51,988 nt of DNA from CAWHPS01 sp963831235 (GCA_963831235.1 CAWHPS010000041.1:1-51988); one strand, 5' to 3'. Positions 17,916 to 27,389 are shown, counted from the stretch's first letter. The notes: generated by a model not told the origin, from the sequence alone. Translations and numbers: made by a program.

Positions 17916-19420
17916 GAGACTTTTTTCCCTGCTATAAACTGCACAGGAATATTTATCCTGAAGGTGGTCCCTTTGTCTTTTCCATCATGAACGGTTATTT
18001 CTCCTTCGTGTGCTGTTATTATTGCACGGGAAATTGAAAGGCCCAAACCCATGCCGGGTATGCCGGATGATTGTGGCGTTCTGTAAAATTTGTTGAATAT
18101 CCTGTCACGTTGTTCTTCAGGTATCCCTATGCCGTGGTCTGTCACATCCAATGTTACAGCATCTCCATTGTTTGACGCGGTAATGCTTATTGGTGAACCC
18201 GGTGCAGAGAATTTAGCGGCGTTGTCTAATATATTTGAGAAGGCTTTCAGGAATAATGGAAAATCAATATTGATATCAGGCATATCCGAAGGTATGTCTA
18301 CAGTTACGACACGTCCTTCTATCGTTGATTCCGCCTCCTTTAATGCGACACCAACAAGGTCTTTCAAATCACATGAAGTTCGTTCGATTTTAAAGCCGCC
18401 TGATTCAGCGCGAGCCATATCAAGCCATTGCGTTACAAGTTTGTTCAATCTGCCTGCTTCCTTACTTGCGTTGTCAATCATTTCATATTCTGCAACCGTC
18501 AATGGGGAAGTGTGCACATGGGCAAGATGACTTAATGTTCCGGTAATGGCAACCATTGGGGTGCGTAAATCATGGGAAAGTGAATTAAGCAGAACTGATT
18601 GGAGACGTTCCTTTTCACGGACAATCTCTATTGTTTTTGTTTCCTCAAAAAGGAAAACTCTTTCAAGCGCAATGGCAGTCTGATTTGCCAGTGTTTCGGT
18701 CCACTGCCTGTTTTCCTGTGTCCATATTAAGGTTGAATTATTTCCAAGAATCCCTATGACACCTTGCACTTTGATGCCTGAGGAAACGGGAAAGTACGCC
18801 ATATTTGCATCGGGCCAAAGCGGTGTACCATGTCCGGAGCACTGGCCATTTTGATATGACCATCGTTTTGCGGCCTCATCCGGATCAACATTTTGCGCAT
18901 AAGGATCAGTCTGTTTGAAGTGACCGTCTGATTCAAGAAAAAATGTGCAATCCGATCGAAGAACGCTCCTGACCGCCTGTTTTATAATTGTATGTATGAC
19001 GTCAATATTCATTCCTTTTGACAAGTCATGGCTGAGCCGGTAAAGGGCAATGGCCTTTCTTTCATTTGAAACTGCGGAAATTGTTCTATTACGGAGCTGG
19101 GCAACCAATTCACTGATTAGAAGGCCTACACATAAAAACCCGATAAAGGTGATGAAGTATTGGGTATCTTCAACTGACAGACGAAAACGAGGCGGCACAA
19201 AAAGGACGTCGAAAGTGATGACACCTGTGATTGAGGAAAGAATTGCGGGCCCTCTTCCCAAAAGGAAAGAGGAGAAAAGCACTGCCGCCAGATACAACAT
19301 GATCAGGTTGGCCGGCTCCAGTTTGTCGTAAAGCAATTGCCCGATTATGGAGGCTGATAAAACGAACAGCAGGCTTAAAAGATATTTTTTCAAAACATGA
19401 TCCTGATAAAGTACATACAA
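17912..19420 (-). CDS. Sensor histidine kinase, short KdpD-like
   Basis: 502 residues. Four N-terminal membrane helices make a DUF4118 domain ('FDVLFVPPRFRLSVEDTQY'). A GAF-like domain (about 130-265) follows, then a HisKA H-box 'NSLSHDLRTPMVAITG' (His near 282), the N-box 'NILDNAAKFS' and the G-boxes 'DHGIGIPEEQ' and 'GMGLGLSI'. The large N-terminal KdpD sensor domain and the USP domain of E. coli KdpD are absent, so signals must be read through the membrane and GAF domains. First gene of the four-gene operon. Confidence 0.92.
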   Translation of the reverse strand: MYVLYQDHVLKKYLLSLLFVLSASIIGQLLYDKLEPANLIMLYLAAVLFSSFLLGRGPAILSSITGVITFDVLFVPPRFRLSVEDTQYFITFIGFLCVGLLISELVAQLRNRTISAVSNERKAIALYRLSHDLSKGMNIDVIHTIIKQAVRSVLRSDCTFFLESDGHFKQTDPYAQNVDPDEAAKRWSYQNGQCSGHGTPLWPDANMAYFPVSSGIKVQGVIGILGNNSTLIWTQENRQWTETLANQTAIALERVFLFEETKTIEIVREKERLQSVLLNSLSHDLRTPMVAITGTLSHLAHVHTSPLTVAEYEMIDNASKEAGRLNKLVTQWLDMARAESGGFKIERTSCDLKDLVGVALKEAESTIEGRVVTVDIPSDMPDINIDFPLFLKAFSNILDNAAKFSAPGSPISITASNNGDAVTLDVTDHGIGIPEEQRDRIFNKFYRTPQSSGIPGMGLGLSISRAIITAHEGEITVHDGKDKGTTFRINIPVQFIAGKKVS

Positions 19421-19453
19421 CTGATTTGAAAAATAGGTATGACTAATGCAGGA

Positions 19454-20107
19454 TCATACCTTAAAATGGAACTTTCTATGTTCATCTCTAATTATATAAT
19501 AAATCACAAAACTAATCACAGCCGCGAAAAAGCACCATACGGATGTCAGGTATCTGGTGAAGAATATGATGGATATTAAAAACGATACGCTTATGATAAT
19601 ACCAAGAATATTTGTTCTCTTGACAGTTGAAATAAAAACAGGGGCAATAGTTGCAGCTAAATATAATAACATTCCAATAGGGGGTATGGGAGAATGAAAA
19701 TCACTCTTGTAGTTTATATGCATGAAACTGATTTCCGCATATGCCCGATAAAATAGCAGACTATACATATAATGGATTGCCACCAAGACACCCACTCCCT
19801 GGAGGGCCATTAATATCTTTTTCCTCGGTTTGTTCTTTTCCATGAGTAAAACAGAGAGCGGAACCAAAAGAGGCCAGATGATCAGCGCCATGGTTAAATA
19901 AACATAAGTTGCAATATTCTGTAACAAAAAATATTGCCTCGGTATGGATACCCAGACCACTCCTTCTGTTATCTGTTGAACAGCAAAGAAAAGAGGAATG
20001 CCTGCAAAAACAATCTGTGAAGGTTTATGCACTTTCCTTAATGTTTCCGCGCCCGCAAAAGTAAGTAGAATTCCTGCTGAAAAACTTGCCCCAGCTGAAA
20101 AACACAT
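19454..20107 (-). CDS. Polytopic membrane protein, DUF6629-like
   Basis: 217 residues with about seven hydrophobic helices. The N-terminus 'MCFSAGASFSAGILL' is the conserved start of the DUF6629 family, whose function is unknown. A GGAG RBS precedes the ATG by seven bases. It is 33 bp upstream of the histidine kinase gene on the same strand and may be co-transcribed. A few aromatic and His residues lie in loops, but nothing assigns an activity. Confidence 0.7.
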   Translation of the reverse strand: MCFSAGASFSAGILLTFAGAETLRKVHKPSQIVFAGIPLFFAVQQITEGVVWVSIPRQYFLLQNIATYVYLTMALIIWPLLVPLSVLLMEKNKPRKKILMALQGVGVLVAIHYMYSLLFYRAYAEISFMHINYKSDFHSPIPPIGMLLYLAATIAPVFISTVKRTNILGIIISVSFLISIIFFTRYLTSVWCFFAAVISFVIYYIIRDEHRKFHFKV

Positions 20108-20351
20108 ATTTTCTCCTTTATCTGCCCATTCAAGAATAAAACCGATATGTCAGAAACCTGGACAATAGATAATATAATAGCAGGGCACTTTTTTACCAAG
20201 AACCATCTTTTTATCATCCGGCAGATATTCTTCAGGCCTTTGAAAGGCATAAAAAAAAGGTTACAATTTCCACTCCTGATGTGTCTAATATATCAAAGAC
20301 GGAAGCGCTAACCGTAAACGAGGTATAATATTTATCTTTTAAGGAGTGATT

Positions 20352-21749
20352 ATGCGTATTGATTTTAAGCGAGAGAATGGTAAAGGTTCTTCCTATATGG
20401 GAATTTCTCAAAGAGTTTTTATTTTTTTAAGAACAATTGTCTATAATCTAATTATCTTAATATCAATGCTTGTTTGTCTAATAAGTTGTTCGAAAAATCC
20501 AATTTCATCAGATGTAATAGTTGATCCTAATAAGCCAACAACACCTTTAATGAAAGTTAACGGCACATTGGAGGGTGAATTTATTTCCAATGAATTTAGT
20601 AAATTAATTTCACCTCAAATAGGCTTTTTTATCCCAAATGAGAGCAATGTGCTTACTGAAAACAGCACTGAAAATAGCACAGGATTTACAAGCTTTCTTA
20701 CGTTAAAAATGTATTTAACAAATGAATTTAAAGGAAAATTTCCTCTGACTTTTACAACTTCTATTTGGGATTTACCGGATGAAAATTCTTTAACCGAAAT
20801 AACCACTCCACAGGGACTTAAAACTAAAATAGCAATTGGAGATATGATATTTTTTGATGATGTAAATAAGGATGGTCTTTTGAATATTGGATTGTCATAT
20901 GATACCAGTACCAGAACAATCAAGTATGTTCCTGGTTCCGATAAAATATATTATGGTGGTAATGAGTATTATCTTGTCTATCTTGAAGATGATAATTTCT
21001 TGTTGGAACGTAACCAATATGCTGCAACCAATCATAATGTTGAGGATAAATGGGAAAATTTGAAAATGGGTTTAAATATTGTGAAAGCAGTATCAGGTGG
21101 AAATGATTATGGTGGATTATTTAAAACTAAGTTCTCTGGATTTACTAAATTAGATGAAAAAGAAGGGATAAACATTAATGTTCATCAAGATATTCAGGAA
21201 GTGTTTAACAGCAGTGAGAATCATGATTTCTTTTATTTTCGTAAATATGAAAGTCATGGCGGATATGGTGAACCAACACATTACTATCAATTGCCAGTGG
21301 GTACGAATATAACAAAATTGTATGTTAAATATTGCCCATACCAAATAAACAATAAAACAATAAATTTCACGAGTAATTACAAACCGGAATATTATGATTG
21401 GGTATATAATGAATATCCGGATAAAGATAAGACCTATGAAATGTGCTTTGAAATCTATGTGACTACAATGTCATATAGTTATTACCAAGTCTATGATTCA
21501 TATTACACTTCTCCATCTTATTATTATAATAGGATGTCCTTTCCAGATAGTTGCCGCTATAGAATAATTGAGAATCTTCAGAAAAATGATACATTATTTT
21601 TATTTCCTCAGGGTATATCTGATAAAAATACCTGCATAGAAAAATCACCACTTCCCGATGATATAATAATAGCCAACCAGGATTCTTCTTTTATTAACCT
21701 TAAACTCCCACAGGACAGCAAAATAAAGGAAATAATTTTTATTAATTAA
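20352..21749 (+). CDS. Lipoprotein of unknown function
   Basis: The ATG at 20352 is favoured because AAGGAG at 20341-20346 sits five bases upstream; an in-frame GTG at 20346 overlaps that RBS. About 465 residues. A long basic N-terminus leads into a hydrophobic segment ending in 'CLISCSKNP', a lipobox with Cys near residue 46. The rest is Asn/Tyr/Ser-rich and beta-like, with no motif I recognise. 'DDVNKDGLLNIG' might be a calcium-binding loop. Base composition is AT-rich compared with neighbours. It lies 60 bp upstream of the ECF sigma gene and may be in that operon. Confidence 0.65.
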   Translation: MRIDFKRENGKGSSYMGISQRVFIFLRTIVYNLIILISMLVCLISCSKNPISSDVIVDPNKPTTPLMKVNGTLEGEFISNEFSKLISPQIGFFIPNESNVLTENSTENSTGFTSFLTLKMYLTNEFKGKFPLTFTTSIWDLPDENSLTEITTPQGLKTKIAIGDMIFFDDVNKDGLLNIGLSYDTSTRTIKYVPGSDKIYYGGNEYYLVYLEDDNFLLERNQYAATNHNVEDKWENLKMGLNIVKAVSGGNDYGGLFKTKFSGFTKLDEKEGININVHQDIQEVFNSSENHDFFYFRKYESHGGYGEPTHYYQLPVGTNITKLYVKYCPYQINNKTINFTSNYKPEYYDWVYNEYPDKDKTYEMCFEIYVTTMSYSYYQVYDSYYTSPSYYYNRMSFPDSCRYRIIENLQKNDTLFLFPQGISDKNTCIEKSPLPDDIIIANQDSSFINLKLPQDSKIKEIIFIN

Positions 21750-21808
21750 ATTATTGTTATTAAGGTAGGGGTTTCATGAAAAGGATTGAAAGGGAGCTGT
21801 AAAACATT

Positions 21809-22315
21809 TTGAGTGAGTCATTGCAACAAGAAGAAGTGGATATTTTATACAAGAAATACAGCCCGTGGGTATTTCAACGATGTTTGAGGTTTACCCGAAG
21901 TCGGGAAGATGCAGAGGATCTCATGCATAATATCTTTTTAAAATTAATAAAGAACCTGAAAACTTTCCGGAAAGAAGCATCGCCTTATACCTGGATTTAT
22001 AAGATAACAACAAACTTGTGTTTAAATTATTTACGCGATAGAAAAGAGGCCTTGCCTTTTAATGAAGAGGCCGCAACTGTTTTATCGGATAATGGAAAAT
22101 CACAATTTTCCTCTGAAAGCAATCTCTATTGGAAGGAAATGCTTTCAGGGTTCAATACATTGACGAAAAGGATTGCCTTCCTGCTTGTATTGGAAGGGCT
22201 CAGCCAGGAAGAAGTTGCGAAAATATTAGGGCTTTCAAGGAAAACCGTGCAGAAAAAATGGTCACATTTCAAGGAAAAAATCCAGCTACGGCTAAATCGT
22301 GGAGTGTCATCATGA
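21809..22315 (+). CDS. ECF-type RNA polymerase sigma factor
   Basis: 168 residues. The region-2 motif 'SREDAEDLMHNIFLKL' and region-4 helix-turn-helix 'LSQEEVAKILGLSRKTVQKKW' are clear. It appears to start at TTG (21809), with AAGGGAG some 14 bases upstream, so the start is uncertain. The stop overlaps the ATG of the anti-sigma-like gene by four bases (ATGA), the usual arrangement for a sigma factor and its membrane regulator. Confidence 0.9.
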   Translation: MSESLQQEEVDILYKKYSPWVFQRCLRFTRSREDAEDLMHNIFLKLIKNLKTFRKEASPYTWIYKITTNLCLNYLRDRKEALPFNEEAATVLSDNGKSQFSSESNLYWKEMLSGFNTLTKRIAFLLVLEGLSQEEVAKILGLSRKTVQKKWSHFKEKIQLRLNRGVSS

Positions 22316-23079
22316 ATAACCTGGCTCAAAATAAGCGACCGTCAGATTTACTAATCGAGAAGGTACTTCTTGGCGAGGCCAATCCTGAAGAAATAAAAAC
22401 ATACGAAGAATGGTTGAAACACGATCCGCAAGCCATGGAAACCATTGAGAACAAAAAGGCTAAAGCAGTACTGGATATTAATGGAATAGAAACCTGGGAT
22501 AAATTTAAAAATCGGCATGTTGTTTATTCAAACCATAAAAGGGTGTTTTCCTTAAAGGAACTTATCGGTTTCTTGTTGGCTCCGAAAAGTATCCGTCTTG
22601 CGGGTATTACGGTTTCGATAGTCCTGATAATGGGATTTTACATGACTCGATCCTTTTGGCAAAAACAAGGATATGAGTCTAAAGGTGGCGCACAATTTTC
22701 CTTCATGGTAAAACGTGGCAACAGCGTTTTTAAAGGCTATAATGGAATGAATTGTTGCCAGGGTGACACGCTGCAATTTTATCTGATCTCTCTTGAACCG
22801 GTTTATTATGCCATTCTCTACAAGGATGATAATAAAAGAATTGCCACATATTTTCCTCAACAAGGTGCGCTTAAATATTCCGGGCTGCAAGAAAAAGGAG
22901 AATTGGCTCAGAGCATTGTCCTGGATTCAGCCTGGTCATTTCAGAAGATTTATACAGTTGTTTCAAAAAAGTCTTTTGATGTGAAAGAAATTGCGGATGC
23001 AATGGAAAACTCATCAGGATTAAAAGGGACTCACCTTCAAACATTTAATCTTAAAAGAATTCAATGTTCCGGTGAATAA
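22312..23079 (+). CDS. Membrane anti-sigma-like protein with DUF4384-like external domain
   Basis: 255 residues from the ATG that overlaps the sigma stop; an open frame extends further upstream but lies inside the sigma gene. Residues 1-95 are cytoplasmic and charged. One membrane helix follows ('LAGITVSIVLIMGFYM', about 100-117). The exported part has the pattern of DUF4384 domains ('GDTLQFYLISLEPVYYAILYKDD...YFP'). No zinc-binding anti-sigma motif is present. From position and topology, it should hold the upstream sigma factor and sense the envelope. The stop overlaps the caspase-like gene (TAATG). Confidence 0.75.
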   Translation: MNNLAQNKRPSDLLIEKVLLGEANPEEIKTYEEWLKHDPQAMETIENKKAKAVLDINGIETWDKFKNRHVVYSNHKRVFSLKELIGFLLAPKSIRLAGITVSIVLIMGFYMTRSFWQKQGYESKGGAQFSFMVKRGNSVFKGYNGMNCCQGDTLQFYLISLEPVYYAILYKDDNKRIATYFPQQGALKYSGLQEKGELAQSIVLDSAWSFQKIYTVVSKKSFDVKEIADAMENSSGLKGTHLQTFNLKRIQCSGE

Positions 23080-24662
23080 TGAAAATAATAATTTGCTGCT
23101 TTTTTGCTCTTGGAATTCAGGGAGTCTCTTTCAATGTTTATGCGGGGGTAGAAAAGATTGCCGTTGTTATTGGGTCAAATGAAGGATTGGCAAATGAAAA
23201 TACATTGAGATATGCTGAATCCGATGCCAAAAGGGTATGTCAGGTTCTTTTAGAATTGGGTGATGTGACGTCCGCACGTAATTATTTGCTGCTGCGGCCA
23301 AAAACTCAAGACATCTGTTTGAAGTTAACCGAAATCTCCGGACGCATCAAAGAGATACAGGAGAATGGGAATCAAGTAGTCCTTTTTTTATACTATTCCG
23401 GACATGGTGGCCAAGATGCTCTTCATGTTAATGGAGAAATCTTCCTGCTATCGGATCTGCTTGAGTTTTTGAGTCGGGCAAAAGCGGATTTGAAAATTGT
23501 GGTTGTGGATGCCTGTTATAGCGGCGCCATTTTGAGCCAAAAGGGTGGAAAAATCGCCCCTTCAATAGACATTGCCATTAAAGATGAACTACAGGTTAAA
23601 GGAACGATTATCCTGACATCAAGCTCCGCTGACCAGATATCCAATGAATCTTCTGATCTACAATCTTCGGTATTCACCCATTATTTTATTTCGGGTTTAA
23701 GGGGTGCGGCTGATTATAACCGAGACAATGTCATTTCGCTTGGAGAAATTCTTACTTATGCAAAAGCACAAACCTCCCAGGAAATATCGGCCCATTTGGG
23801 AGCATCTCAAAGGCCAGCTTATGAAATGGATATTTCAGGGAGCGAAGAAGTTTATTTAACCCGTTTGCTCCAGGGAAATGCACGCCTTAAATTGTATAAG
23901 GGAACGTCAGTTTCATATTATGTTATATCAGAAACTTATCAAAAAGTGGTTTCCGAATTCACTTCCCAAACGGATACTGTTATGCTTGCTTTACCAAAGG
24001 ACCGGTACATAATTCAAAAACTGACGCAAAAGGAAATTTCCAGAACCCGAGTTGATTTGACCTGGGGCGGAGAAAAAACAATTGATTTATCCGAGATGAA
24101 ACCTTATCCTCGCTTATTAATGCGTCAAAAAGGGCCTTTTAACTGGGTTTACGATCCGAACAGGGTTGATTTTAAAATATTGACGTATAGGGATTATCCC
24201 GCCGGAGTAACATGGGAGTGGTTGCCGGGATTATCCTATAATTATGAATTTGGTGAATGGGCTTTGAACTTGCAATTCTCAGGAGGAACGAATACTATTA
24301 AAGGAACACGGGTAATTCTGGACAAACAAATTTACATGTTAACCATAGGTGCATCAAAATACCTGATCTTGCATCCTTTTCTTTCAGCCTATATTTCTGC
24401 TGATGCTGGAACACAGTGGCTTGTACAAAAGTCTATCCGATATGATGAAGCAAGACTAAATAAGGTGGGATATCCTGCTTTACCGATAAAACATACATGG
24501 GCGCCGTTATTGAATATTCGAGTTGGGATTAGTAAACGCCTGTGGAACGTGTTTTCTGTTGATTTTTCCCCAGGGGTAACGGATTTTATTCCGCTAACGG
24601 AAACAGGACGTAAACATTATTTACGTCCAAATTTTGCCGGTTCAATGGGCGTCAATTTTTAA
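23079..24662 (+). CDS. Exported caspase-fold (C14) peptidase with C-terminal barrel-like domain
   Basis: 527 residues. A signal peptide of about 22 residues leads to a caspase-like domain at about 25-275: catalytic His109 in 'YYSGHGG' and Cys146 in 'VDACYSG', both intact. Asp residues in 'DACYS' and nearby suit the S1 pocket. The last 250 residues are strand-rich with aromatic girdles and end in 'GSMGVNF', a terminal Phe typical of outer-membrane barrels. Probable location: outer membrane, protease in the periplasm. Translationally coupled to an ECF sigma/anti-sigma pair, it could cleave the anti-sigma factor or be its regulated output. Confidence 0.8.
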   Translation: MKIIICCFFALGIQGVSFNVYAGVEKIAVVIGSNEGLANENTLRYAESDAKRVCQVLLELGDVTSARNYLLLRPKTQDICLKLTEISGRIKEIQENGNQVVLFLYYSGHGGQDALHVNGEIFLLSDLLEFLSRAKADLKIVVVDACYSGAILSQKGGKIAPSIDIAIKDELQVKGTIILTSSSADQISNESSDLQSSVFTHYFISGLRGAADYNRDNVISLGEILTYAKAQTSQEISAHLGASQRPAYEMDISGSEEVYLTRLLQGNARLKLYKGTSVSYYVISETYQKVVSEFTSQTDTVMLALPKDRYIIQKLTQKEISRTRVDLTWGGEKTIDLSEMKPYPRLLMRQKGPFNWVYDPNRVDFKILTYRDYPAGVTWEWLPGLSYNYEFGEWALNLQFSGGTNTIKGTRVILDKQIYMLTIGASKYLILHPFLSAYISADAGTQWLVQKSIRYDEARLNKVGYPALPIKHTWAPLLNIRVGISKRLWNVFSVDFSPGVTDFIPLTETGRKHYLRPNFAGSMGVNF

Positions 24663-24719
24663 ACCAGTTAAAATTGAAAATTGAAAGTTTGGGCATTTTT
24701 TTGAAAGATTAGAGAAAGA

Positions 24720-26315
24720 CTACTTTTTTGCCATTCTCTCCATAGCCGCATCCTTCCAGCGTCCTTGAGGGAAAAGCTTAAGATACATGCTGTATTGTTC
24801 CATGGCCTTTACATTTTCGCCAAGCTGCAATAGACAGTCCGCATGCCAGAATATTGCATCCTGTAAATAAGGGCTGTTCGGGAATTCGCTCTCGAGCTTG
24901 TAATAACGTTTGCTTGCAGAGGCACAGTCTTTAAGATCATGGCCCTCAATGTAGGCGATATTATACAGCGCCTTGTCCAAAAGAGGGCTTTCAGGATATT
25001 GCTGAACGAATATTGAGTAAGCAGCCACGGCTGAATCCGGTTCTTTAAGGAGGTATTCTATTTCCGCGAGTTTTATATAAGCTTCCTGTACCCAGACGCC
25101 TTCTTTAAATGTTTTTATGTAGGTTTTAAGATCAATTGCAGCGTCCCTATAAAGCCCCATATTAGATGCCTTTATTCCGGCAATTTCCCAAAGCAGATTA
25201 TCCCGCTTTACAGGTGAGGAAGCTGCACCGTAAATAGACATAAGCGTGTTTATACAGCCGGAAAAATCCCCAAGAGAACGAAAGCATGTGGCCTTTTTTT
25301 CAAGTATCTTAAGCTTTATATCAGAGGAAATGTCGTTGTCCGTGAGCAGTTCATTGAACATGGAGAGCGCCTGATTGTTCTCGCCTTTTTCCATTTTATC
25401 AAGCGCAATCTGATAAGCAGCTGTTTTTAAAGGATCACTTTCAATGGAGGGCTTTTCAGCTTTTACATTTGTTGCTGTTTCCTGTTCAATCAGGCCCTTG
25501 AAAAGTTTCAGGGCCTTTATGCGCTCCGTGCCTGGGACCGCATCCAAAGGAGAAACAAGCCCGTCTGATTCCATGTACAGGCTGGTTACAAGAGGTGAAG
25601 GTGCAGGCACTGTAATCTTTCCAGCGCTTAAAGAAGCTTCCTCTCCTGCCACAACCATAAACGATGTTTTATCTGAATTGAGATCGGAAAACCTGACTTT
25701 ACCTTCCATTACGATAAGGCGTGTCAAGGAATGTCTGCCCGGGGCGGTGTTCATAACTTCGACCTTGAAACGAGTGCCGACCACGCGGCATACGGCATCC
25801 GGAGTGGATACAATAAAATCCTGGCCTTTAGCCCTGGGGCTGACCCTTACAAGAACGCTTCCGCTCTCAAGATTAAGGCGGACGGCAGTCGGACTTGATT
25901 CTACAACCGTCAATTTGGCGTTTTTGTAGAGTTTGAATCCGGTGCCGGGATCGATTTGGCGGACAATATATTCAGGGCCAATAACTTTATAGCTTGCTCC
26001 GGTTATAACCGGCTGTATTGTTCTTGTGGTTAGAGCTATATGCTGTGCAGACGGAATTTGACGATGTTGAGAAAGAAAAACGGCCGCGCCTATGGCTAAT
26101 AAAAGCGCGGCCGCAAATACGGGCTTGAAAAAAAACAGGAAAACAGGGCGATCCCGTAAGGAGAGGCGGGATTGCTTCCCTGCTCCCATATCCGCAAAGA
26201 GCTTGTTTTCAAGACGAATCCAGTCGCTATCCTCCATTTTCGGAGGGGATACCTGTTTTAAGAGGTCAACAAGTTGTTTCGTCTTGGGTTCGATGTATGA
26301 TTCCTGTGTATTCAT
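24720..26315 (-). CDS. FecR-domain membrane protein with TPR repeats
   Basis: 531 residues. Cytoplasmic N-terminus (1-55), one membrane helix ('VFAAALLLAIGAAVFL', about 66-82), a FecR domain at about 110-220 ('VRLNLESGSVLVRVSP', 'DAVCRVVGTRFKVE', 'VMEGKVRFSD'), then TPR-like repeats at about 290-530 like those of BamD/YbgF ('PDSAVAAYSIFVQQYPESPLLDKALY'). FecR proteins transmit envelope signals to an ECF sigma factor; here the sigma gene is only five bases upstream. The TPR extension is not part of classical FecR and probably binds an envelope partner. Confidence 0.85.
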   Translation of the reverse strand: MNTQESYIEPKTKQLVDLLKQVSPPKMEDSDWIRLENKLFADMGAGKQSRLSLRDRPVFLFFFKPVFAAALLLAIGAAVFLSQHRQIPSAQHIALTTRTIQPVITGASYKVIGPEYIVRQIDPGTGFKLYKNAKLTVVESSPTAVRLNLESGSVLVRVSPRAKGQDFIVSTPDAVCRVVGTRFKVEVMNTAPGRHSLTRLIVMEGKVRFSDLNSDKTSFMVVAGEEASLSAGKITVPAPSPLVTSLYMESDGLVSPLDAVPGTERIKALKLFKGLIEQETATNVKAEKPSIESDPLKTAAYQIALDKMEKGENNQALSMFNELLTDNDISSDIKLKILEKKATCFRSLGDFSGCINTLMSIYGAASSPVKRDNLLWEIAGIKASNMGLYRDAAIDLKTYIKTFKEGVWVQEAYIKLAEIEYLLKEPDSAVAAYSIFVQQYPESPLLDKALYNIAYIEGHDLKDCASASKRYYKLESEFPNSPYLQDAIFWHADCLLQLGENVKAMEQYSMYLKLFPQGRWKDAAMERMAKK

Positions 26316-26320
26316 AATAT

Positions 26321-26896
26321 TTATGACTTAAGGTATTTTTCCAAATAACCTTTCATTTCATTTCTTCCATGAAAGATGCGGGACTTTATTGTCCCAACTG
26401 GTTTATGCATAATTTCAGCAATATCTTCTAAAGATTTTCCTTCCATATCGCAAAGGATTATTGCCATCCTTTTTTTTTCTTCTAATTTATCGAGCGCCTC
26501 ATAAATCTTATTTTCTATTTCCACGTTTTCCAGAATATCCATGGGTGTTTCGGGTTTCGAAATCACCCTGCTGTCTGTTATCTCGGTTTCTGGTATAAGA
26601 TCAAGCTGCCTTTTCTTGAACTTTTTACGGAGCCGGGTGACGCATACATTTATTCCAACCTTGTAAGCCCAGGTATCAAAAGACGATTTATGCCTGAAGG
26701 AAGAAAGTCCCTTGAAGAGCTGAATAAAAATCTCGTGGACAACTTCCTCTATATCGAACTTTGGACCAAGGCTTTTGTATGCCAGACTGTAAAAGAGCTT
26801 TTTATATCTGTTGAAGAGCTTATGCTGAGCTTTGTCATCATTTTTAAGGCAATCTTCAAGAATTTGCTCAATCGGCTCTTCTTCAGGGCTGTTCAT
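26321..26896 (-). CDS. ECF-type RNA polymerase sigma factor
   Basis: 191 residues. Region 2 is seen in 'FDIEEVVHEIFIQLFKGL' and 'FDTWAYKVGINVC'. The region-4 helix-turn-helix is 'KSLEDIAEIMHKPVGTIKSRIFHGR'. A linker of about 30 residues between them is longer than in the other sigma factor of this window. Followed at five bases by the FecR-TPR gene and preceded at 31 bases by the PEGA gene on the same strand. Confidence 0.92.
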   Translation of the reverse strand: MNSPEEEPIEQILEDCLKNDDKAQHKLFNRYKKLFYSLAYKSLGPKFDIEEVVHEIFIQLFKGLSSFRHKSSFDTWAYKVGINVCVTRLRKKFKKRQLDLIPETEITDSRVISKPETPMDILENVEIENKIYEALDKLEEKKRMAIILCDMEGKSLEDIAEIMHKPVGTIKSRIFHGRNEMKGYLEKYLKS

Positions 26897-26927
26897 AAAA
26901 TGTTAGTCGATGAAAGATTAAAAAGGT

Positions 26928-27389
26928 TCATTGAATCTGGCTTGTTTTGTTAAAATACCGGTTTTTAATGATTTTATTGGAAAAAAAACAATATCCTGCA
27001 CCAATCCAACCTATTCCTGAGGTCCCGAGTAATGTTAACCGCACACTGCGAATATTTCTGTATTTATCATAAGATGCATTTTTTCTGGAGATAGGGGTAC
27101 CTGATGGGGCATTTTTATAATCAGAATAATAATTGTTTTCAAGTACAAGGATAACCATCATTTCCCATGTTGCAACAACTGCACCAAGGAGCCATAATCT
27201 TGTAGGGTATCCTTTGAATTCCATATCAGCCCTGATATTTATTGTTTTGCCAGGAGAGACTTCTATATCCTCTCTGTATGGAACAAGGTATTGGCCTCTG
27301 AGTTCAAGCGAATAGTTTCCTGATCGCAGGAAAAATTCCTTGGGCGTAATTCCCTGCGGATTTTTGATCCAGCAATATTGGAAGGCCAA
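26928..27389 (-). CDS. PEGA-domain envelope protein, C-terminal part after frameshift
   Basis: The second half of a gene split by one base. The real homologous part begins near 27360 with 'GITPKEFFLRSGNYSLELRG', the second half of a PEGA domain; the residues before that are out of frame. It continues with two hydrophobic segments ('LWLLGAVVATWEMMVILVL' and 'LTLLGTSGIGWIGAGYCFF'), so the C-terminus is membrane-embedded. The reading frame joins the upstream one if the T5 run at 27361-27365 (A5 on the coding strand) is shortened by one. Confidence 0.65.
   Translation of the reverse strand: MAFQYCWIKNPQGITPKEFFLRSGNYSLELRGQYLVPYREDIEVSPGKTINIRADMEFKGYPTRLWLLGAVVATWEMMVILVLENNYYSDYKNAPSGTPISRKNASYDKYRNIRSVRLTLLGTSGIGWIGAGYCFFSNKIIKNRYFNKTSQIQ

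Noticed and set aside
22129..22311. Upstream extension of the anti-sigma gene
   Set aside because: It lies within the sigma factor gene in another frame; the ATG at 22312 overlapping the sigma stop is the natural start.
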